This document shows positions 31,466 through 39,982 of a stretch of DNA of 64,000 bases, piece by piece; position 1 is the first letter of the stretch, and each line of letters starts with the position of its first letter. The stretch is from assembly GCF_002952055.1 (NCBI RefSeq), contig NZ_CP021255.1:1180851-1244850 (forward strand). Direction: 5' to 3'. The notes under the pieces were generated by a model, which worked only from the letters and a program-made list of their open reading frames with translations, was not told the origin of the DNA and ran no database searches. Origin of the DNA: Desulfobulbus oralis. GTDB lineage: Bacteria; Desulfobacterota; Desulfobulbia; Desulfobulbales; Desulfobulbaceae. A program made the position numbers and the translations under genes.

Positions 31466-32277
31466 GGCTCAGTCCTTATTAATCGAGATAGCATATGACG
31501 GAAGCCGCGAGGCACAGAGCTGAAAAGAAGGTATGCGCGCAGCGGTCATAACGCATGGCTATTCTCCGCCAGTCCTTGATCCTGCCAAACATGATCTCAA
31601 TCTTGTGCCGCTGTTTATACAGATCTTGATCGTACGGGCAGGCTTTCTTCCGGCTCCTTCTGGGCGGGATGCAGGGCGTAATGCCTCTGGCACGCAGGGC
31701 ATCACGGAACCAGCCGGCGTCATAACCACGGTCCGCCAGAAGCGCCCTGGCCTCGGGCAAAGCATCCATGGCATCCATAAGCAGGGTGGCTCCTTTGTAG
31801 TCGCTCACCTGGCCTGCCGTGAGCGTCGCAGAGGGCATGGTTTTGGAGTTCAGCCCGCCCTTTGTACGTCCGATGCAGCGGGAAAGAGCCCTTTTTTGAG
31901 CAAACTGGCGGCGGTACGATGCGCCTTGAGGTGGGTCGCATTGATCATCACCTGGCCATCCCCGCTGTTTTTGCCAATTCGGTAAAAATATTGTTGAAGA
32001 CGCCCATCCGGCTCCAGCGCAAAAAACGATTGTAGAGCGTCTTGTACGGGCCATACTCGCGCGGCGCATCTTGCCACTCAGGCCATGTTTGATGACATAA
32101 ATGATGCCGTTGATGACTTTCCGGTTATCGACCCGCGGAATACCATGAGAACGTGGGAAGAAGGGCTTGATACGTTCGAGTTGTTCGGCAGAAAGGTAGA
32201 AAAGTTGGCTCATGGCGTCCTCCCTGAGCACAACCAACCAGATTTTCTGCTTTTTGGCAATTAATAAGGCCTGAGCC
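31466..32277 (-). mobile_element. IS5-family insertion sequence with decayed transposase
   Basis: The ends are imperfect inverted repeats: GGCTCAGTCCTTATTAAT at 31466-31483 against the complement of ATTAATAAGGCCTGAGCC at 32260-32277. Inside is a transposase reading right to left, MSQLFYLSAEQLERIKPFFP from 32213, ending at 31479. The DDE parts are scattered over frames: INATHLKAHRTAASLLKKGLFP in a second frame near 31.9 kb, then LLADRGYDAGWFRDALRARGI and HKIEIMFGRIKDWRRIAMRYD in the first. At least two frameshifts make it unlikely to be active. A truncated relative lies at 47560-47788. Confidence 0.88.
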
Positions 32278-32355
32278 TAGTGGACGGGTTTTGTTTTTCT
32301 GCGTCTTGTCATCGAATTACACCGCTTTCAGGGTGTTGGCGCTGCCGCTCCCCGA

Positions 32356-32514
32356 TCACTCTATTTTCGGAAAACTTGTCATATCCCGCTTCTCTTTCAC
32401 CTCAAAACTCTCCGCGTTCTTACCCCCAAACTCCTGCCCACGTCCAGTGTCCTGCATTTTTTGCTGTAACCGCTGTTCGGCGATCTCATCGGTAAACTGG
32501 TTGATACTCTTCAT
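32356..32514 (-). CDS. Possible 52-residue protein, unrecognised
   Basis: The minus-strand frame reads MKSINQFTDEIAEQRLQQKM to MTSFPKIE. It is charged and hydrophilic and looks protein-like in composition, but it has no visible ribosome site and lies between an IS and the defence island. It could be a relic. The rest of 32278-32818 holds nothing I can identify. Confidence 0.25.
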   Translation of the reverse strand: MKSINQFTDEIAEQRLQQKMQDTGRGQEFGGKNAESFEVKEKRDMTSFPKIE

Positions 32515-32818
32515 GATTTATATCAAACAGGTCGTTGATGTACTGGCCGGTCGTTCCTTATGGGTTCTACCCTTACTTGCCGGAGACCCGGAAAACATGT
32601 CGGGGGATGCCGGTAAAATTTTTTCGTGCTGGCCTGCTGAGGAGAACTGACCAGGTGGCGGCGGGATGTTTCGAGAAATTTGAAAAGAATCACCATATTC
32701 CAACTTTTCACATGCTTTGTCACCTGCTATATTGGAAGGCCGTCATTGTACCTTGGACAAATTACATTCGCTCGCCGCCGGTGAGTTGAGGGCGCATCAG
32801 GAATTTAGGCAATCCGAT

Positions 32819-33052
32819 ATGGCAAAGGCTCCGGAAAATTTTGCGGAGACGGTCAAAGGAGTCCGCCAGCAACTGGGGCTCAGCCAGGAAGAGCTGGCCC
32901 ATGAACTGGGCGTGAGCTTTTCCACGATCAACCGCTGGGAAAACAGCAAGACGGTTCCTTTCAAGCTGGCGAGAAGGCAATTCGAAGCTTTTTGTAAAAG
33001 GATGGCAGGACAGGGCAAGCTGAATCTCGATAACAAGGATATGCAACCATGA
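32819..33052 (+). CDS. XRE-type helix-turn-helix regulator upstream of hsdM
   Basis: This 77-residue protein has a single Cro/CI HTH (ETVKGVRQQLGLSQEELAHELGVSFSTINRWENSK, residues 9-43 in parts). Its stop overlaps the hsdM start by 4 bases, so it is the first gene of the type I locus and probably controls restriction-modification expression, as C proteins do. An upstream in-frame start at 32717 adds 34 residues that look non-coding. Confidence 0.8.
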   Translation: MAKAPENFAETVKGVRQQLGLSQEELAHELGVSFSTINRWENSKTVPFKLARRQFEAFCKRMAGQGKLNLDNKDMQP

Positions 33053-35178
33053 CCCCAGGCAATTTTCAGCAACTGGCGAATTTCATCTGGTCGGTGGCTG
33101 ACCTGCTGCGTGGGCCGTACCGGCCGCCGCAGTACGAACGGGTCATGCTGCCGCTGACGGTGCTGCGCCGTTTCGATGCTGTGCTGGCCCCCACCAAGGA
33201 GGCGGTGCTCAAACGCTGCGAGACCTTGAAGGATAAAGACCCGCAGCTGGTGGACCGGGTATTGAACGAGCTGGCAAAGGACGAGGACGGTAAACCGCTG
33301 GGCTTTCACAATCGCAGCCAGCTCGACTTCCGTAAACTCAAGGGCGACCCGGACAATATCGGCCGTCACCTGGCCGATTATATCAACGGCTTCTCCGAGA
33401 ACATTCGCAAGATCTTCGAACGTTTCGAGTTTGATAAGGCGATCGAAAAACTTGAAGAAGCCAACCGCCTCTACTAGGTGGTTGCGCAGTTCGTCGAAAT
33501 CGACCTGCATCCACGCCGCGTGGACAACATTACCATGGGACTGGTGTTCGAAGACCTGATCCGACGCTTCAACGAGGCAGCCAACGAGACCGCCGGTGAC
33601 CACTTCACCCCGCGCGAGGTCATCCGCCTGATGGTCAATCTGCTGCTGGAACCCGATACCCAGGTGCTCACCCAGGCGGGCAAAATCGTCACCATCTGCG
33701 ACCCGGCCTGCGGCACCGGCGGCATGCTGGCCGAAAGCCAGCACTGGCTGCGCGCCCACAACGAACAGGCCACGGTCAAGGTCTACGGCCAGGACTACAA
33801 CCCGCGCTCCTACGCCGTCGCCGCCTCCGACCTGCTGATCAAAGGGCACAAGGACAGCCTCATCGAATACGGCAATACCCTGACCAACGACCAGTTTTCC
33901 GACATGCGTTTCGACTACCTGCTGGCCAATCCACCCTTCGGCGTGGACTGGAAAGGGGAGAAGGCGGAGATCGACCGCTGGCCCGACTTTCGCGGCTACA
34001 ACGGCAAGTTGCCGCGCATCAACGACGGTGCGCTGCTCTTCCTGCTCCACATGATCGCCAAGTTTCAGCCGTGGCAGCAGGGCAACCGCGACAAGCCCGG
34101 CTCGCGCATCGCCATCGTCTTCAACGGCTCGCCGCTCTTCACCGGCGGCGCGGGCAGCGGTGAAAGCGAAATCCGCCGCTGGATCATCGAACACGACTGG
34201 CTGGAAGCCATCGTCGCCCTGCCCGAGCAGATGTTCTACAACACCGGCATCGGCACCTTCGTCTGGGTGCTGAGCAACCGCAAAGAGGCACACCGCAAGG
34301 GCAAGATCCAACTGATCGACGCCCGCGAGCGCTGGACGCCGATGAAACGCAGCCTCGGCAACAAGCGCCGCTGGCTCGATGAAAAGGCCATCGATGAAGT
34401 GACCCGCGAGCACGGCGCGCTGACCGAATCGAAGACAAGCAAGATCTTTGACAATGCCGATTTCGGCTACCGTCGCGTCACCATCCTGCGCCCGCTGCGC
34501 CTCAAGTTCCAGTTCACCCAGGAGGCCAAGGAACGCTACCTCGACACCTGCCCTGAACTGCTCGATGCCGTGCTGGCCATCGAAGAGGTATTCGGCAGCG
34601 AGCCGCATTACGACTGGAATCAGGTTCGGGACGAGGTGCAGAAGATTGTCAAAAGGTTGCCCGGCGATGTCGAAGGCTGGGCCAGGGGTGCCAGGGGCAC
34701 GGCACAGAAAAAGGCCTTCCGCGATGCCTTCACCGAGGTTGCCCCCGAGGCCGAGCCGGTTATCGCCAAGGTGCACAAGGAAGCCGCGCTGGATATCGAA
34801 GCCCTCTTTCCCGGTCAAACCCTGCCCGAACTTTCGCCCGATGAGCTGCAATCCTTGTTGGGACTGCACCCGACGGGCAAAGGGAAATATGTTGAGTACG
34901 AGGCCGACTCCAACCTGAAGGATTTTGAAAACATCCCCCTCAAGGAAGACGTGATCAGCTACGTGCTGCGCGAGGTACGCCCCTATGTGGCGGACGCCTG
35001 GGTCGACCGCGACACCCTGGACGAGCAGGACGGCGGTATCGGCAAGGTGGGCTATGAGATCAACTTCAACCGCGAGTTCTTCCAGTACCAGCCGCCGCGC
35101 CCACTCGCCGAGATCGATGCGGAGCTTGCTGCGGTGGAGAAGCGGATCATGGGGCTGTTGCGGGAGGTGACGGAGTGA
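33049..35178 (+). pseudogene. hsdM: Type I DNA methyltransferase HsdM interrupted by an in-frame TAG
   Basis: HsdM is the N6-adenine methylase and assembly core of type I restriction-modification. The first 142 codons encode the helical HsdM_N domain and end ...IEKLEEANRLY-TAG. The next codon continues in the same frame as VVAQFVEIDLHPRRVDN, the expected family continuation (usually Leu at the stop position). SAM motif I is DPACGTGGMLAES and catalytic motif IV is NPPFGVDWK. Apart from the amber codon at 33475-33477 the 709-codon frame is clean. Options are a nonsense mutation, suppression, re-initiation at the GTG at 33478, or sequencing error. Many genes here end in TAG, so general recoding is unlikely. 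Confidence 0.88.
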
Positions 35179-36641
35179 GCATCGACCGACCGGAAAGCGA
35201 GTTGCATGGCATCTTGGCCGAGTTGCGCAAACTGCCCAGCGAAACCGAGTGGGTCGAGTTCAAGCACAACAATGACGAACCGGACGAGATCGGCGAATAC
35301 CTCTCCGCCCTGGCCAATGCTGCCGCCCTGACCGGGAAGGTGAGCGCCTGGCTCGTCTGGGGCGTAAGCAATGACACCCACGAGGTCATTGGCACTACAT
35401 TCAACCCAACGGCGGCCAAGGTCGGCAACGAGGAGCTGGAAAGCTGGTTGCTGCATCTGCTCTCACCCAAGATCAACTTCCGCTTTTACACGGTTCAGCT
35501 CGAAGACAACATGGTCGTCCTGCTGGAAATCAGTGCGGCCTTCCGTCATCCGGTGCAGTTCAAGGGGACAGAGTTTATCCGCGTCGGCTCCTACAGAAAG
35601 AAGCTGAAGGACTTCCCGGAAAAAGAGCGCGAGCTGTGGCGGGTGTTTGATCGCACGCCCTTTGAAAAGGAGATCGCCGCCGAAAATATTGCTGCCGAGG
35701 AGGTGCTCCGGCTGCTCGATTATCCCGCCTATTTCGACCTGCTCTCTCTGCCGCTTCCCGAGGGGCGGGACGGTATTCTGTCCGCCCTAGCGGCCGACGA
35801 CATGATCGCTCCGGGCAAGGGCGGCAAATGGAATATCACCAACCTCGGCGCCGTGCTGTTCGCCAAACGGCTGGCCGATTTCCGCACCCTAGCCCGCAAA
35901 GCGGTGCGCGTTGTTCTCTACAAAGGTGAAAACCGTGTAAAAACCGTGCGCGAGCAGGAGGGCAGCAAGGGGTACGCCGCCGGATTCGAGGGGCTGATCG
36001 GTTTTGTCACCAACCTGCTGCCCAGTAACGAGGTCATCGGCCAGGCCCTGCGCAAGCAGGTGCCCATGTTCCCGGAACTGGCCATCCGTGAGTTGGTGGC
36101 CAATGCCATCATCCACCAGGACTTTCACCTGACCGGTACCGGCCCCATGGTGGAGCTCTTTGCGGGCCGCATGGAAATCACCAACCCCGGTCTGCCGCTG
36201 GTGCAGACCGACCGCTTTCTCGACAGCCCGCCCCGCTCCCGCAACGAAGCCCTGGCCTCCTTCATGCGCCGCATCGGCATCTGCGAGGAGCGCGGCAGCG
36301 GCGTGGACAAGGTGGTCATCCAAACCGAGGTCTTTCAGCTTCCCGCACCTTTTTTTGAAGCCACGGACGAACACACCCGCGTCGTCCTCTTCGCCCACCG
36401 TGAGTTCAAGGCCATGGACAAGACCGACCGCATCCGTGCCGCCTACCTGCATGCCTGCCTGCGTTACGTGCAGCGGGACTACATGACCAACACCAGCCTG
36501 CGTGAACGCTTCGGCATCGACGAGAAGAACAGCTCCATGGCCTCCCGCATCATCAGGGATACTGTCGAAGCCGGTCTGATCCGCTGCCATGACGAGACTG
36601 TCGGCAGCCGGGCCAGAAAATACCTGCCGAGGTGGGCATGA
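35175..36641 (+). CDS. AlbA_2 (Schlafen-like) DNA-binding and ATPase-type transcriptional regulator
   Basis: This 488-residue protein begins at a GTG overlapping the hsdM stop. The AlbA_2/Schlafen domain spans about residues 10-130 (SETEWVEFKHNNDEPDEIGEYLSALANAA). A GHKL-like ATP-binding region follows (ELAIRELVANAIIHQDFH and ERGSGVDKVV), then a C-terminal winged helix. Such proteins often sit between hsdM and hsdS and are thought to regulate or act with the restriction locus. It is uninterrupted, unlike its neighbours. Confidence 0.82.
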   Translation: MSIDRPESELHGILAELRKLPSETEWVEFKHNNDEPDEIGEYLSALANAAALTGKVSAWLVWGVSNDTHEVIGTTFNPTAAKVGNEELESWLLHLLSPKINFRFYTVQLEDNMVVLLEISAAFRHPVQFKGTEFIRVGSYRKKLKDFPEKERELWRVFDRTPFEKEIAAENIAAEEVLRLLDYPAYFDLLSLPLPEGRDGILSALAADDMIAPGKGGKWNITNLGAVLFAKRLADFRTLARKAVRVVLYKGENRVKTVREQEGSKGYAAGFEGLIGFVTNLLPSNEVIGQALRKQVPMFPELAIRELVANAIIHQDFHLTGTGPMVELFAGRMEITNPGLPLVQTDRFLDSPPRSRNEALASFMRRIGICEERGSGVDKVVIQTEVFQLPAPFFEATDEHTRVVLFAHREFKAMDKTDRIRAAYLHACLRYVQRDYMTNTSLRERFGIDEKNSSMASRIIRDTVEAGLIRCHDETVGSRARKYLPRWA

Positions 36642-36656
36642 TGAAAAAAAAGACTT

Positions 36657-36769
36657 TTGCTTGACCGTTGTTTGACTGGACGCCGCCACCCAGGGGCCTT
36701 GTCCTGCTCTAACATGCGCTATTCCCACAGGTTTGGCAGATTCCCATTGCTTGACCGTTGTTTGACTGG
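36657..36769 (+). repeat. Two identical 23-bp direct repeats, 90 bp apart
   Basis: The copies at 36657-36679 and 36747-36769 are identical (core GCTTGACCGTTGTTTGACTG). Each contains TTGACCG and TTGACTG half-repeats. They follow the AlbA_2 gene directly. A weak plus-strand frame (36657-37007, 116 codons from a TTG) runs through them and ends ELERIEKQLEQKKARR; it may be a relic or a small gene. Confidence 0.7.
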
Positions 36770-36890
36770 CCAGCCCGAATCCCAAGTGGCGGAGAAGCGG
36801 GTTACGGGCCTCTTGCGGGGGATGCCGGTGGCTTCAGTTGTCAAGGAATGCTTGTCTACTGCCGAGGGCGGGCAGTGGCCTGGGGCGGCA

Positions 36891-36913
36891 ACTGTCAAGG
36901 CATCCTTGACAGT
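36891..36913. repeat. Perfect 10-bp-arm palindrome in the hsdS leader
   Basis: ACTGTCAAGG-CAT-CCTTGACAGT. A related half-site (TGTCAAGG) lies about 53 bases upstream at 36839, and the direct repeats at 36.66-36.77 kb also carry TTGAC. This looks like a cluster of operator half-sites upstream of hsdS. No T-run follows, so it is not an obvious terminator. Confidence 0.6.
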
Positions 36914-37055
36914 TCAAAACGGGGACGGTCACAGCGCCCATTTCAGGGGGATCGCGGAGCTGGAGCGGATTGAAAAACAGCTTGAACAGAAAAAGGCAAG
37001 GCGATGAAGCCGGGCGTAATGATGGCCTCACACGAAGGCACGAAGACACGAAGGA

Positions 37056-38322
37056 TTGAAACCCGGCGACTCCGCTTTCTTGTTTGATACGAAATCGGGT
37101 GCCACTCCGTCCAGTGGTGTTGAAGAGTACTGGGATGGCGACATCAATTGGGTGACGCCAGAAGATTTGGGGAAACTTGAAAGCCGATACATTCAAGATA
37201 CTCGTCGCCGCATCACAGAAGAAGGGTACAAAAATTGTGGTGTAAGCCTTGTTCCCGCGGACTCCTTGATCTTGTCAAAACGAGCACCGATTGGGCTGGT
37301 GGCTATTCTGTCCGTCGATGCCACATGCAACCAAGGTTGCTTCCTCCTTACAAAGCAAAATGGTGTCGATGAACGGTTCTATTATTACGCACTGCTTTAC
37401 CTTCGGCCATTACTTGAGATTCTAGGCCGTGGCTCAACTTTCATGGAATTATCCGCAGATGACCTGCGATCTGTGCGGCTACCATACCCCGATGTCGAAA
37501 CCCAACGCCTGATCGCCGGCTACCTCGACCGCGAAACCGCGCGCATCGATGCGCTGGTGGCGGAAAAGGAAAAGATGCTGGCCCTGCTGGAAGAAAAGCG
37601 CGCCGCCCTCATCAGCCGCGCCGTCACCCGCGGCCTCGACCCCACCGCCCCCCTCAAACCCTCCGGCCTCGACTGGCTGGGAGATATTCCGGCACATTGG
37701 GAGGTTTGGCGCCTCAAATATTTGGCAGAAGTGCGCGGCGGTTTAACCCCCTGGGCAAAAAGTATTCGCGAAACGACCTTATCGAAATGGTATATCTCAG
37801 GGTTGCTAATGTGCAAGATGGCTACTTGAAGCTTGATGAAATGCAAACAGTCGAGGGGTTACCCCAGAGGAAGCTGAAAATTACCTTCTCCAGCATGGCG
37901 ATGTTCTGATGAACGAAGGCGGCGACATTGATAAATTAGGCCGTGGTTGTGTATGGCGGGAAGAGATAAAATCATGCCTTCATCAAAACCATGTTTTCTC
38001 TGTGCGACCACGCCTTGTCGAACCTGAATGGCTTGCACTTTGGACCTCTACGCTTGAAGCAAAGCGTTACTTTGAACAACGCGCCAAAAGATCGACCAAT
38101 CTGGCGTCCATCTCAGGAACAAATATCAAAGAGTTGCCCGTTCCTATGCCTTCCATGGATGAGCAGCTCAGCATAAAAACACATATCGAGATTTCAACGA
38201 AAAAGATCTTGGCGATTCAGTTGGAGATGCAACAGTCCATCGAACGACTCAAAGAACGCCGCGCCGCCCTGATCACCGCCGCCGTGACCGGCCAGATATC
38301 TGTCGAGGAGATGCAGACATGA
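37056..38322 (+). pseudogene. hsdS: Type I specificity subunit HsdS, two frameshifts and a shortened N-terminus
   Basis: HsdS sets DNA target recognition. The first frame (from a TTG at 37056) gives TRD1 (SGATPSSGVEEYWDGDINWV to GSTFMELSADDLRSVRLPYP) and the central conserved helix (LIAGYLDRETARIDALVAEKEKML). The frame shifts in the run of Cs near 37749, where two extra bases would turn TLGKK into TPWAK. It shifts again in the G run near 37857 (VEV to VEGL). The third frame gives TRD2 and the second conserved helix, ending LKERRAALITAAVTGQISVEEMQT. About 15-20 N-terminal residues usual for the family are missing. Both shifts are +2 in homopolymers. Confidence 0.85.
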
Positions 38323-39467
38323 ACACCGTCCCCGCCTCCATTCCAGTTTTGCGCTGGGCAGCGGATCGGGCCTGTCTCTCCGATGCCATACTGGAAAAGC
38401 ATTTTCGCAAATGGCCACTGTGGCTCACCGGCGAGGCGCAGCCAACCTTGAAGCAATTGGAGAACTTTGCCCGACTCACTCACACCCCCATCGGTTATTT
38501 CTTCCTGCCCGAACCGCCGGAACTGGAACTGCCTGTGCCGGATTTCCGCACCTTGCGAGATGAAGCCATGCTTGAGCCCAGCAGCGCCTTGCTGGATACC
38601 CTCTATCTCTGCCAACAACGGCAGGAGTGGTTCCGCGACTATGCCCGCATGCACGGCCTGCCCCGGCTGACTTTTGTCGGCAGCGTGACCCTTGCGGATC
38701 AAGCTGAGGATGTGGCTGAAGCAATGCGGCAGTCCTTGTCTCTCTCCATTGCCGAGCGGAAGGGCCTGCCGACCTGGATGGATGCCCTGCGCCAGCTCAT
38801 CGCCAAGGCCGAGGAGGCCGGGGTGTTGGTAATGGCCAGTTCCATTGTCGGCAGCAACAGCCATCGAAAACTGAACGTGGATGAATTTCGCGGCTTTGCC
38901 CTGGCCGATGATTTGGCGCCGCTGGTGTTTTTGAATGGCGCGGACAGCAAGGCAGCTCAGATGTTTACCCTGGCCCACGAATTAGCCCATATCTGGCTGG
39001 GTGAAAGCGGGGTGTCCGATCCGGAGGCGGGAAATATCCCCGAGCAAGGGATTGAAAAATGGTGCAACCAGGTGGCCGCTGAACTGTTGATGCCGCTGGA
39101 TGAACTGCGCCAGGTGTATGAACCTGGTTCGTCAGTGGCCGCGGAGATTCAACGTCTGGCCCGCCTGTTCAAGGTGAGTACCCTGGTGGCCTTGCGCCGC
39201 CTGTTCGATGCAGGATTTATCGATCAAACCACCCTGTGGCAATGCTACCGCAAAGAGGTCGAGAGAATCAGGGGACTGGAGCGTAGCAGTGGCGGCGGTG
39301 ATTTTTATCGCACCCTGGGTGCGCGTACCGGCAAACTCTTCGCCCGGGCGATTCTCTCCAGTACCCTGGAGGGGCAGACCCTGTTTCAGGACGCCTTCCG
39401 TATGCTTGGTGTGCGCAAGACTTCCACCTTTTATGAAGCTGCACGCGAGTTGGGGGTGATGCTATGA
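38319..39467 (+). CDS. ImmA/IrrE-family metallopeptidase with N-terminal HTH region
   Basis: The 382-residue protein starts in an ATGA overlap with hsdS. The N-terminal part (LKQLENFARLTHTPIGYFFL) is the degenerate XRE-like region typical of the family. The zinc peptidase motif is FTLAHELAHIWLG (HExxH, about residues 222-226), with a downstream Glu in NQVAAELLMP. Such proteins often act as antitoxin or regulator for the next gene, here a PIN-domain toxin that overlaps it by 4 bases. Confidence 0.85.
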   Translation: MNTVPASIPVLRWAADRACLSDAILEKHFRKWPLWLTGEAQPTLKQLENFARLTHTPIGYFFLPEPPELELPVPDFRTLRDEAMLEPSSALLDTLYLCQQRQEWFRDYARMHGLPRLTFVGSVTLADQAEDVAEAMRQSLSLSIAERKGLPTWMDALRQLIAKAEEAGVLVMASSIVGSNSHRKLNVDEFRGFALADDLAPLVFLNGADSKAAQMFTLAHELAHIWLGESGVSDPEAGNIPEQGIEKWCNQVAAELLMPLDELRQVYEPGSSVAAEIQRLARLFKVSTLVALRRLFDAGFIDQTTLWQCYRKEVERIRGLERSSGGGDFYRTLGARTGKLFARAILSSTLEGQTLFQDAFRMLGVRKTSTFYEAARELGVML

Positions 39468-39982
39468 CCTACCTCCTCGATGCCAATGTGTTCATCCAGG
39501 CCAAGAACCTTCACTACGGGCTGGATTTCTGTCCTGCGTTCTGGGAGTGGTTGATCGATAACAATGTCTCCGGCCGGGTATTCAGCATCGACAAGGTGGC
39601 TGATGAGATCGCCGCCGGTGCGGATGAACTGACCGACTGGATGCGAAATAGCGGTAACGGCCTTTTTCTGAAAACCGATACGGCGATAGCTGCCCAATCC
39701 GGCAGAGTAAGCGCCTGGGCTACCGGCCAGCAATACGAACCAGCTGCAATCAATACCTTTTTGCAGGTAGCGGATTTCTATCTGGTAGCGCATGCGCTGG
39801 CAGGCGGGCATGTGGTGGTTACCCACGAGGTGCCTGCCAATTCCACCAAGCGAATCAAAATTCCCAACGCCTGTATCGGACTGGATCTGCGCTTCATGAC
39901 CCCTTACGAAATGTTGCGAGGGAGAAGGCGAAGTTTGTTTTGGGGGCGAAACCATGAAGCAAACCTCCGAAGCCGCCTTTGA
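39464..39982 (+). CDS. DUF4411 PIN-like nuclease (toxin candidate)
   Basis: This 172-residue PIN-fold protein opens MTYLLDANVFIQAKN (first acidic residue Asp6) and has DKVADEIAAG, ADFYLVAHAL and later acidic positions usual for the fold. ImmA/XRE plus DUF4411 pairs are predicted toxin-antitoxin modules. It overlaps the ImmA gene by 4 bases and hsdR by 29, so the module is embedded in the restriction operon. Confidence 0.82.
   Translation: MTYLLDANVFIQAKNLHYGLDFCPAFWEWLIDNNVSGRVFSIDKVADEIAAGADELTDWMRNSGNGLFLKTDTAIAAQSGRVSAWATGQQYEPAAINTFLQVADFYLVAHALAGGHVVVTHEVPANSTKRIKIPNACIGLDLRFMTPYEMLRGRRRSLFWGRNHEANLRSRL

Noticed and set aside
33475-33477. Pyrrolysine recoding of the TAG in hsdM
   Set aside because: Many genes in the window end in TAG, no pylT or pylS is seen, and the family has Leu there. 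A point mutation is simpler.
36657-37007. A 116-codon protein starting at a TTG
   Set aside because: It runs through direct repeats, has no ribosome site and no family resemblance. The repeat structure explains the region better.
37030-37055. Short CACGAAGG-type repeats as a CRISPR array
   Set aside because: The units are 8-9 bases long without spacers. No array of 24-40-bp repeats and no cas gene was seen anywhere in the window.
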